A stretch of 64,000 nt of DNA, from NCBI GenBank assembly GCA_963721175.1, contig CAVRIG010000008.1:124001-188000 (forward strand), given 5' to 3'. The notes beneath the pieces are model-generated. The model was not told the DNA's origin. It did no database searches and saw only the letters and a list, made by a program, of their open reading frames with translations. The translations under genes were made by a program, and so were the position numbers. Of this stretch, positions 45,198 through 52,869 are shown in pieces. Each line of letters starts with the position of its first letter. Position 1 is the stretch's first letter. The DNA comes from Aliishimia sp963721175. Lineage in GTDB: Bacteria > Pseudomonadota > Alphaproteobacteria > Rhodobacterales > Rhodobacteraceae.

Positions 45198-45815
45198 ATG
45201 GTCAGCGTCACGGTCTATGACTGCGAATTCCTGACCGCGCCCGGTGCGCCGCAAAGGTTCTGGTGCGGGCCCGCGGATCCTGACCCGCTCACGCTTCAGA
45301 TTGGTGCGGTCCGGTTGTCGCTCGAGGATCCGTTCGCGCTGTCGGAGCCGCAGGGCTGGTTGGTCGATCCGGTGGACCGGGACGGCCGGCGCCAGCCGCT
45401 CGACCCGCTGGTGACCCGGCTGACCGGCCTCGACGACGCGATGATCGCGCAGGAGGCCCTGCCGATCGACGCGGCGATGCGGCACCTCGACAGATTTTCC
45501 GGGGGCGGGTTGCTTTATGCCTGGGGCAAGGATGAGTTGTCGTCGCTGGCCGTCTCGCTCTTTGTCCGGGATCTGCCTTCACCGATTGCGGCCGTTCGCT
45601 TTCGTTCCGCCGTGCCGCTGCTGGTCGCAGCGGGGGAGCCGCGAGACATCGTGGAAACGTTGCGCAGTCATACCATCTGCGCGCATTTCGGGCTGCCGGA
45701 CGCGGGCCGGGCCCATGATGCATGCGGTGACGCGCTGTCGGTTGCCACCGTGCTGCAGAAACTGCTTGTGGACGGGCGGTTGAAACCGGATCGTCTGCTG
45801 GCGTCGTCCTCTTGA
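45198..45815 (+). CDS. DEDDh 3'-5' exonuclease-like protein
   Basis: This 205-residue protein has the DnaQ/RNase T-like pattern. Motif I is VYDCEFLTA (Asp-x-Glu), a middle region AWGKDEL and SAVPLLVAAGEP follows, and the C-terminal motif III is AGRAHDACGDALSVATVLQKL (His then Asp). The active-site set is therefore present. It starts three bases after dgcA and precedes the D-amino-acid transaminase, so it is in the operon although its activity has no obvious link to D-glutamate. It may be a bystander or act on another phosphodiester substrate. Confidence 0.68.
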   Translation: MVSVTVYDCEFLTAPGAPQRFWCGPADPDPLTLQIGAVRLSLEDPFALSEPQGWLVDPVDRDGRRQPLDPLVTRLTGLDDAMIAQEALPIDAAMRHLDRFSGGGLLYAWGKDELSSLAVSLFVRDLPSPIAAVRFRSAVPLLVAAGEPRDIVETLRSHTICAHFGLPDAGRAHDACGDALSVATVLQKLLVDGRLKPDRLLASSS

Positions 45816-45862
45816 TTTCCCCCGAGTCCCGTACATTTCGACCACGAACAATGAGGTTCTTC

Positions 45863-46727
45863 ATGCCGCGCACTGTCTATGTCAACGGAGAGTATCTGCC
45901 GGAAGCCGATGCGAAGGTTTCGATCTTCGACCGCGGGTTCCTGATGGCGGACGGCGTCTACGAGGTAACCTCGGTCCTGGATGGGAAGCTCGTGGATTTC
46001 GACGGGCACGCAGCGCGGCTGGAACGGTCGCTGAGCGAACTGGACATTGCCTTTCCGATGTCGAAGGACGATCTGCTGGAGGTGCATCGCGAACTGGTCC
46101 GGGCGAATGACATCGAGGAGGGGCTTGTCTATCTCCAGATCACGCGCGGGGCGCCGGGCGACCGGGATTTCGCTTTTCCGGACCCTGCAACGACGGCGCC
46201 GACGGTGGTCCTGTTCACGCAGTCGAAGCCCGGCCTCGCGGAGAGCCCGCAGTCCAGGACGGGGATCAAGGTGATCTCCATCGCCGATATCCGGTGGGGT
46301 CGGCGGGACATCAAGACGGTGCAACTGCTGTACCCGTCCATGGGCAAGATGATGGCCAAGGCGAAGGGCTGCGACGATGCCTGGATGGTGCAGGACGGCT
46401 ACGTCACCGAGGGGACATCCAACAACGCGTATATCGTGAAGGGGTCGAAGATCATCACGCGGGCGCTGTCGAACGACATCCTGCACGGGATCACAAGGGC
46501 GGCTGTCCTGCGCTTCGCCCGCGAGGCGCAGATGGATGTGGAGGAGCGCAGCTTCACCATCGAAGAGGCCCAGGCGGCTGACGAGGCGTTCTACACCTCC
46601 GCAAGCGCGTTCGTGATGCCGGTCGTGGAAATCGATGGTGCCGTCTTGGGCGACGGGAACGCCGGGGCCTGTGTCGCGGCGGCTGCGGGAGATCTATGTC
46701 GACGAAAGCCGCAAGGCCGCTATTTGA
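45863..46727 (+). CDS. dat: D-amino-acid transaminase, frameshifted near its end
   Basis: This is a PLP fold type IV aminotransferase that moves amino groups between D-amino acids and 2-oxoglutarate, giving D-glutamate. The core is clear: FDRGFLMADGVYEV, LQITRGAPGDRDF, the PLP Lys in IKTVQLLYPSMGKMMAKAKG, and VTEGTSNNAYIV. One extra base near 46660 shifts the frame. Removing it restores GDGTPGPVSRRLREIYVDES and a stop at 46727 (287 residues). The ATG at 45863 has GAGG seven bases before it. It would feed D-glutamate to DgcN-DgcA. Confidence 0.9.
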
Positions 46728-46869
46728 GCCGACTTCCGTGGCCGGGTGAGATTAACCCCACGTCGTGAGATGAAGCCGATCCCGGCAGGAAAAGGGCGCC
46801 GCGGCTGCAGGCCGGGGAAACCGGCGGCGCGACAATGGAATGTCGCGCCACTTTCGCATCCCACGTCGG

Positions 46870-47064
46870 TCAGAACCGACGGATCACGCTCAGGAGCGAC
46901 GCTGCGAGCTTTCTCTTGAACCGCGGCCAGGCGCCGAGACGCGGCGGACGGTTGGCCCGGCGCGGGACGCGTTCGAGTTCGGTTGCGGCAACGGCCGTGA
47001 TGCGGCGGCCGCGGGCGATTTCGGAGATGTCGAAGTCTTGCATTGACGATTCATCTTTCGGCAT
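46870..47064 (-). CDS. Small basic protein of unknown function
   Basis: This 64-residue frame starts MPKDESSMQDFDISEIARGR and becomes strongly basic toward the C-terminus (RFKRKLAASLLSVIRRF), which could form an amphipathic helix. A second start at MQDFD is possible. Upstream sequence lacks a good ribosome binding site. The acidic head and basic tail recall other small roseobacter proteins near DUF1244 genes, but I cannot assign a family. It lies between the D-glutamate operon and DUF1244. Confidence 0.4.
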   Translation of the reverse strand: MPKDESSMQDFDISEIARGRRITAVAATELERVPRRANRPPRLGAWPRFKRKLAASLLSVIRRF

Positions 47065-47233
47065 GAGGTGTGGCGCCTTTCCCGGGCACAGGCCGCGGCC
47101 AAGTCCGCATCCACCCGATTTGCCCGGCGCGCGCGGCGAAAATGTGTCGGAAACGGCCGAAAAATCCGTCGCAAGAATCGAATTTTCTGCAATTGCCCCC
47201 GATTGCCGCAAGGGTCGCCCGGTGCCTCGCGGA

Positions 47234-47548
47234 TCAGGTCTTGTTGCCGACGTTCTGCGCGAAGGAGGTCTCGAAACCGGCCTTCTGCGCCTCCGTGGCA
47301 TCGGACTGATACGTTGCCTTCCATTCGGCCATGCTCATGCCGTAGAAGATCTCGCGTGCCTCGTCCTTGCCCATCTCGATGCCCTTCTCATTGGCCGCTT
47401 CCTGATACCAGCGGCTGAGGCAATTGCGGCAGAAGCCGGCGAGGTTCATCATGTCGATGTTCTGCACGTCGGTGCGATCCTCCATCAGGTGCTGGCGCAG
47501 GCGGCGGAAGGCGGCAGCTTCGAGTTCGATGCGGGTCTGGTCGTCCAT
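47234..47548 (-). CDS. DUF1244 protein
   Basis: This 104-residue soluble protein of the DUF1244 family starts MDDQTRIELEAAAFRRLRQH. It has the conserved NIDMMNLAGFCRNCLSRWY stretch with a Cys-x-x-Cys and continues GKDEAREIFYGMSMAEWK. The family is widespread in alphaproteobacteria and has an alpha-helical fold; function is unknown. The ATG at 47548 follows a GGACACGAAAG run. Confidence 0.88.
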   Translation of the reverse strand: MDDQTRIELEAAAFRRLRQHLMEDRTDVQNIDMMNLAGFCRNCLSRWYQEAANEKGIEMGKDEAREIFYGMSMAEWKATYQSDATEAQKAGFETSFAQNVGNKT

Positions 47549-47745
47549 GCTTTCGTGTCCTTTTGTCTGTGGCTGGCGGTGCAGGGCATGGCGGACGATC
47601 GCGCTCGCCTGGGCCCATCCCGGCGTTTGCCGACGTTCCTCCCTGGGTCAGGGCAGTTGCCCAGATGATATGTGCACCCGCCCTCGTAGCTCAATGACCG
47701 AATGGTTGAAACCGCCACTCGAGCCGAGATGCCGCAGCGCTGGTT

Positions 47746-48432
47746 CTAGGCATCGGCGAACATGCTCAGCGAGAACCAGTCCGGAAATGCCCGGATCTCG
47801 GCGTCCTCCCCGTCGAGACGCAACTCCCCGCCCTCGACCGCTGCTCGCAGCGCCCGGTGACCAAGCCAGACTTCGACGAGCGTGCGGATATGACCGGTGA
47901 TCCAGAGATCGACAGGAAAGCCCGGGTCACGGGCGCAGATATCTACCTCGTCGGGTTCGAACACCAACCAATAGCGCTGTTTCGCAGGCTCTACGCCACT
48001 CAAGCGGAACTCGACCACGCGCCGCGAGGACACGCGACGCTCGGCGTTCAATCCCGTGCGCCGCAACTCCCACATGAGAATGTCGGGGTCCAGGTTCCTC
48101 GCATTGGTGATCTCGCGGCGCAGCCATTTCTGAGACCAGAAGCCCATTGCTTCGAGTACCGGGAAGAGTTCCCTGCCAGCCTCGGTGAGTTGGTAGTCGT
48201 GCCCCTGTCCGTCCGCGTCTTTGACCCGCGAGAGCACGCCGGCGTCCTCCAGTTCGCGCAAGCGCCGCGACAGCAGCGCCGTCGACATCCGCGGAACGCT
48301 CTGCCTGATCTCGGTGTATCTGGTGGCGCCGCAGCAGAGAGCCCGGATGACGAGCGGTGTCCAGCGTTCGCACAGAAGCTCGGCCGCGACCGCGATCGGG
48401 CAGTATTGCCCGTAGCCAGTCTTCGAGGTCAT
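47746..48432 (-). CDS. HxlR-family transcriptional regulator
   Basis: This 228-residue protein has an N-terminal HxlR winged helix: YCPIAVAAELLCERWTPLVI, then TRYTEIRQSVPRMSTALLSRRLREL and YQLTEAGREL. A C-terminal domain of about 110 residues (SCP2/sterol carrier-like in pattern, with FSLSMFADA at the end) may bind a hydrophobic ligand. This long two-domain form is a known HxlR subgroup. It is divergent from an acyl-CoA dehydrogenase gene across 116 bases containing a symmetric site, so it probably controls that gene and itself. Confidence 0.9.
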   Translation of the reverse strand: MTSKTGYGQYCPIAVAAELLCERWTPLVIRALCCGATRYTEIRQSVPRMSTALLSRRLRELEDAGVLSRVKDADGQGHDYQLTEAGRELFPVLEAMGFWSQKWLRREITNARNLDPDILMWELRRTGLNAERRVSSRRVVEFRLSGVEPAKQRYWLVFEPDEVDICARDPGFPVDLWITGHIRTLVEVWLGHRALRAAVEGGELRLDGEDAEIRAFPDWFSLSMFADA

Positions 48433-48466
48433 GCCACAAAGATAAGGTGCAGACGGGTCATTCGCA

Positions 48467-48483
48467 ACTTCACATCCTGAAGT
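48467..48483. promoter_or_regulatory. Candidate HxlR operator
   Basis: ACTTCA-CATCC-TGAAGT is a 17-base inverted repeat with perfect six-base arms. It lies between the divergent HxlR regulator gene (start 48432) and the acyl-CoA dehydrogenase gene (start 48549). HxlR proteins are dimers that bind symmetric sites near their own gene, so this is the best operator candidate here. Confidence 0.45.
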
Positions 48484-48548
48484 GGCGGCGACCCGGAGCG
48501 CTCTGCCATACTCCCGATTGAACTCAAGCAAAGACAGGAGGACTGGAA

Positions 48549-49694
48549 ATGACATCCGTAATCGACTTGCAACAGATCCTGAACGACCTGGCGCCGGACT
48601 TCGCGGCCCGCGCGGCGGAGCATGATGCCGAGGAAAGCTTCGTCTTCCAAAACTACGAGGCGCTGAAAAAGGCCGGCGTGTTCTCCGCGCTGGTCCCCAA
48701 GGAGCTCGGCGGCGGCGGCGCGCGCCACTCGGAGATGTGCGCCTTTCTGCGGGATCTCGCGAAGGCGTGTCCCTCCACCGCGCTGGCGCTTTCGATGCAT
48801 CAGCATCTCGTTGCGGCGGCCGCGGCGAACCATGCCGCAGGGCGGCCCGGGCGCTCGCTTCTGGGGAAGGTCGCGGACGGCGAGCTCATCCTCGTCAGCA
48901 CGGGCGCCAACGACTGGCTCGATTCCAACGGCAGCGCGAAACCTGTCGACGGTGGTTTTCGGGTCACCGCGGTGAAGCCCTTCGCCAGCGGGTCGCCCGC
49001 CGGTGCCGTGCTGGTAACCTCAGCTGCGATTGCCGGTGGTGGCGAAGTGCTGCACTTTCCAGTGCCGCTCTCGGCGGAAGGCGTGCGCTGTCTGGACGAC
49101 TGGCAGGCGCTCGGTATGCGGGGAACGGGCTCGCAGACGCTGAAGCTCGAGGACGTGTTCGTACCCGAGGAGGCCGTCGTCCTGCGCCGGCCGCAGGGGC
49201 CGTTCCATCCGGCCTTTGCCGTGATCCTGACGGTCGCGATGCCGATCATCCTCTCCGCCTACCTGGGTACGGCCGAGGAGGCCGCACGGTTGGCACGGGA
49301 CGCCGCCGGCGCCGGGGCGGAGGATCCGGCGACGCAGATCCTTGCGGGAGAGCTGGAGAATCGGCTTGTCGCAGCGCGGCTCGCGACCGAAGACATGGTG
49401 CGCCTGGCGGATGGGTACGCCTTCGAACCCACGGTCGACCTCGCCCGCGACGTGCTGGTGCGCAAGACGCTCGCCGCGAACGCGGTGATCGCTGCGGGCG
49501 AGAAGGCCATGGAGCTTGCGGGGGGCCGCGGCTTCATGCGCAAGACCGGGATCGAGCGGCTTCTGCGCGACCTGCACGGCGCCCAGTTCCACCCGCTGCC
49601 CGAGGCAAGGCAGCTTCTGTTCTCCGGACGCGTCGCGCTCGGCCTGGATCCGGTCGCGGACCAAACCGGCGCGGATGCGGTCCGGGCCGCGTGA
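48549..49694 (+). CDS. Acyl-CoA dehydrogenase family flavoprotein
   Basis: This 381-residue protein has the acyl-CoA dehydrogenase fold. The N-terminal helical domain carries FSALVPKELGGGGARHSEM, the middle beta domain has RVTAVKPFASGSP and MRGTGSQTLKLEDVFVPEE, and the C-terminal helical domain has AGGRGFMRKTGIERLLRDLHGAQFHPLPE. The last resembles the DszC/hydroxylase branch as well as true dehydrogenases, so it could be an FMN-dependent monooxygenase. The usual catalytic Glu is not obvious. The ATG at 48549 follows an AGGAGG sequence. It lies under the control region of the HxlR gene and upstream of a TRAP transporter. Confidence 0.88.
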   Translation: MTSVIDLQQILNDLAPDFAARAAEHDAEESFVFQNYEALKKAGVFSALVPKELGGGGARHSEMCAFLRDLAKACPSTALALSMHQHLVAAAAANHAAGRPGRSLLGKVADGELILVSTGANDWLDSNGSAKPVDGGFRVTAVKPFASGSPAGAVLVTSAAIAGGGEVLHFPVPLSAEGVRCLDDWQALGMRGTGSQTLKLEDVFVPEEAVVLRRPQGPFHPAFAVILTVAMPIILSAYLGTAEEAARLARDAAGAGAEDPATQILAGELENRLVAARLATEDMVRLADGYAFEPTVDLARDVLVRKTLAANAVIAAGEKAMELAGGRGFMRKTGIERLLRDLHGAQFHPLPEARQLLFSGRVALGLDPVADQTGADAVRAA

Positions 49695-49852
49695 GATCGT
49701 GTCCAGTACCGCACGCAGCGTGCCTTGGATCCGGCCCCGGATCTCGATTTAGCGATGGTACCGGGGCCGGTGTTTTGCTTTCGTGGAACAACACGGAGTC
49801 GAAACCTGCCGGAAAGCCTGTCATGATCGGGCGGGAACAATGGGAGAGAAAT

Positions 49853-50810
49853 ATGAAATTCGCAAAACATTTCACGGTCGCTGCCTTGGCATTCTGCGCC
49901 GCCGCCACATCCGCTTCGGGCGAAGAGCGCGTGACCTACAAATCCGCGAAGTCCGGGTCGTCCTACTACCAGATGGGTGTCGAGATCTCCGAGGCGGTCA
50001 AGGCCGGTACAGATGGCGACATCATCGTCACCATCGAGGAAAGCCAGGGCTCGGTCCAGAACGTGATGGAAGTGCGCGCCCGTGGCGCCGACTATGTCTT
50101 CACCACGCCGCCATCGCTCGTCGGTCTCGCGCAAGAGGGCAAGGCGATGTTCGAGGGCAAGGGCGATCCGGCCTTCGACGAGATCCGGGCGCTCTTCCCG
50201 ATCCCGTCGCTGACGATGCATTTCGTCATGTCCGAGGATAGCGGCGTGACCGATTTCGCCGGCATGGAAGGACAGACGATCCTGCTCGGAGCGGGCTCCT
50301 TCGGCGCGACGGAGGGCGAGAAGTATCTCGAGATGTTCGGGCTCACGGACAAGGTGACGCTCGCCGATGCGGAGCTGTCGAATGCCGTGGCCGCGCTCAA
50401 GAACGGGCAGATCGACGGATTCGTCACGGCTGGGTCTTACCCGGCGCCGAACGTGATCGAAGCGGCCGCCAGCATGGACGTGAACATCCTGTCGCTCTCC
50501 GACGAGCAGGTCGCGGAGACGGGACGGACCCGGCTGGTCGATCCCGGCGGGCACCTATGCAGGTCAGGAGAGCGACATCGTGACGACCTCGCTGCCCGTC
50601 GCCGCGTTCACGACCACGAAGATGAGCGACGACACGGCCTACGAGCTGACGAAGACCTTCTGGCAGCAGCGCGACAAGATGGCGGAATCCGCGCCCTGGT
50701 GGGCGGGTGTCGATGCCGGACTGATGGATACGGTGGACGTGCAGTTCCATCCCGGTGCGGTGCGGTATTATGACGAAGCCGGCATTTCGCTGACGGACGC
50801 GCAGAAGTAA
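49853..50810 (+). CDS. TAXI-family TRAP transporter substrate-binding protein, frameshifted
   Basis: This is a periplasmic solute-binding protein of the TAXI type (about 318 residues). It has a signal peptide (MKFAKHFTVAALAFCAAATS), then VTYKSAKSGSSYYQMGVEIS, GADYVFTTPPSLVGLA and LKNGQIDGFVTAGSYP. An extra base near 50540 shifts the frame. Its removal joins TGRTRLV to IPAGTYAGQESDIVTTSLPV, the normal C-terminal domain. It delivers a ligand to the fused permease encoded next. The ligand is unknown; TAXI systems carry carboxylates or related compounds. Confidence 0.9.
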
Positions 50811-50883
50811 TGCGTGTACGGGCCCGTTCCGGCGGGTCCGCGCTTCAATGCTCGGCCACGCGTCCCGCAGCGAAACTGATCTC

Positions 50884-52641
50884 ATGCGTCTGATCGCCTT
50901 CCTGCTGGCAGCGGTGCTGGTCGTCTATCACCTCGCGCTCGTCTTCTCGGGGCTGGTGCCGAACCTGGTGAGCCGCCCGCTCCACCTCGCACTTGCCTTG
51001 CCTTGGATATTGCTGGTGCCCGGCCAGTCGACCTTCATGCGCGCGAGCGGCATTGCGCTCATCGTTCTGGGCATCTCGGCGTCGCTCTGGGTCGCGCTGT
51101 CGCACAAGGCGCTGATGGATCAGTACGGGTTCCTGGAAACCGGCTTCCAGACCGTCATCGCCATCGTGCTCCTCGGCGTCGTCCTCGAAGCGGCGCGGCG
51201 CGCGATTGGCTGGCCCCTGCCGCTGGTGGCGCTCACCGCCTTGCTCTACGGCCTCTACGGCCAGCACATTCCCGGGGAGTTCGGACATTCCGGCACGCCG
51301 CTCGCCAGCTTCCTCGGCACGCTCACGATTGCGGAGGGCGGCATCTGGGGCAGTCTCACCGGCGTGTCGGTCAACGTCGTCGCGATCTTCGTGATCTTCG
51401 GCGCAGTCCTGAACGCGGGCGAGGCGGGTCAGGGTTTCATGAACCTCGCCGCTGCCGCCGCGGGCCGGCTCAAGGGCGGTGCGGCCAAGGTGTCGGTCCT
51501 GTCGTCGGCGCTCTTCGGTTCGATCTCGGGCTCGGCCTCGGCCAATGTCGCCTCGACCGGGGCGATCACGCTGCCGGCAATGACGCGGCTCGGCTATCCC
51601 AAGCGCCTCGCTGCGGCGGTGGAGGCGGTCGCCTCCTCGGGTGGCCAGATCATGCCGCCGCTGATGGGCGCGGGCGCCTTCGTCATGGTCGAACTCACGG
51701 GCGTGCCCTACACCCAGATCATGGCAGCCGCGCTGCTGCCCGCGATCCTCTACTTCTTCGCGGTCTGGATCGGCGTCGACGCCTATGCAAGCCGCTACGA
51801 CCTCAGGGGCATCGCAGCCGAAGACACGCCCGCGGCGCGCGACGTGGCCATCACGTCGGCGTTCTTCGCCGTCCCCTTCGTCGTGCTGCTCACGGGGCTC
51901 TTCGTCATCGAGGTCACGCCGCAATACGCCGCCTGCCTCGCCATCCTCGCGGCATTCCTGCTCCTGTTCTTCAATTCCGGCGGCATCGGCACCTGGACCG
52001 AGACCTCGGCGCGGATCGAGGGCGCTTTTCTCGCCGCCGCCAGACAGGTCTCGATGATCGCGGCGATCATCATCTGCGCGTCGATCATCATCGGCGTGCT
52101 GGCGATCACCGGGCTCGGGGTCAAGATCACCTCGCTGATCCTCTCTGGCGCCGGCGGCATGCTCTGGCCCGCGCTTCTCCTGACCGGCCTCGCCTGCCTT
52201 GTGCTGGGCATGGAGGTTCCGACGACGGCCGCCTATGTCATCTGCGTCTCCGTCGCGGGTCCCGCGCTGACCGAACTGGGCCTCGCGCCGCTTCAGGCGC
52301 ATCTCTTCGTCTTCTGGTTCGCGCTTCTGTCGACGATCACCCCGCCGGTCTGCGGCGCGGTCTTCATCGCCGCGGGCATGATCGGAGAGAACTGGCTCAA
52401 GGTCGCGATCACCGCCATGACGCTGGGCTTCGGGCTTTACGTGATCCCGCTCGCCATGATCGCGAACCCGGCCCTGATCCAGCTCTCCACGGCGGTCGGA
52501 CCGGCCATCCTCGCGGCGCTCCAGATCGCCATCGGCCTCGGGCTCATGTCCGTGGCTCTCATCCGCCGCAGATTGGGCGCGCTCCGGATCGTGCTCTTCC
52601 TCGGTGGCACGGGCCTCATCTTCGTGCGGCTTGCCTTCTGA
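50884..52641 (+). CDS. TRAP transporter permease, fused 4TM/12TM type
   Basis: This protein of about 585 residues is a TRAP permease in which the small (DctQ-like) and large (DctM-like) subunits are fused, as is usual with TAXI partners. It has around 17 hydrophobic helices. The large-subunit signature appears in GSISGSASANVASTGAITLPAM, SSGGQIMPPLMGAGAFVMVE, and CLVLGMEVPTTAAYVICVSVA, with STITPPVCGAVFIAAG near the end. The start is uncertain: ATG at 50884 begins the first helix, and an ATG at 50848 would add 12 residues. It forms a transport unit with the TAXI protein. Confidence 0.92.
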   Translation: MRLIAFLLAAVLVVYHLALVFSGLVPNLVSRPLHLALALPWILLVPGQSTFMRASGIALIVLGISASLWVALSHKALMDQYGFLETGFQTVIAIVLLGVVLEAARRAIGWPLPLVALTALLYGLYGQHIPGEFGHSGTPLASFLGTLTIAEGGIWGSLTGVSVNVVAIFVIFGAVLNAGEAGQGFMNLAAAAAGRLKGGAAKVSVLSSALFGSISGSASANVASTGAITLPAMTRLGYPKRLAAAVEAVASSGGQIMPPLMGAGAFVMVELTGVPYTQIMAAALLPAILYFFAVWIGVDAYASRYDLRGIAAEDTPAARDVAITSAFFAVPFVVLLTGLFVIEVTPQYAACLAILAAFLLLFFNSGGIGTWTETSARIEGAFLAAARQVSMIAAIIICASIIIGVLAITGLGVKITSLILSGAGGMLWPALLLTGLACLVLGMEVPTTAAYVICVSVAGPALTELGLAPLQAHLFVFWFALLSTITPPVCGAVFIAAGMIGENWLKVAITAMTLGFGLYVIPLAMIANPALIQLSTAVGPAILAALQIAIGLGLMSVALIRRRLGALRIVLFLGGTGLIFVRLAF

Positions 52642-52814
52642 CCCCGATTTCACCGGAGGGCGCTGGCGATCTGCACTGGAACCGAGCCGGCCGATCCACG
52701 ATAATATCGCCCGCAAGGATAACGCGCGACAGGCGGCAAGAACTCTGAACATGTGATCCGGATGTCCTCCGTCTCGCGCAGTACCCAAGGACGTTGAACC
52801 CCGACATGATTTGA

Positions 52815-52830
52815 GTGATAACGCTAACAC
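52815..52830. promoter_or_regulatory. LacI-type operator candidate upstream of pyk
   Basis: GTGATAACGCTAACAC is a partly symmetric 16-base sequence (12 of 16 positions match its reverse complement) with the central ACG/CGC pattern typical of LacI-family operators. It lies about 40 bases before the pyk start codon. LacI-type regulators such as CceR control central carbon genes in Rhodobacter, so this is a plausible target; that assignment is inference. Confidence 0.4.
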
Positions 52831-52869
52831 ACGAGGAACAGCGCAGATGCAGAAACGGTCGGACGGAAC

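Noticed and set aside
47682..47750. tRNA-like fragment (GTAGCTCAATG and GGTTCTA)
   Set aside because: No acceptor stem, anticodon stem or T-loop consensus can be folded; the resemblance is limited to short words.
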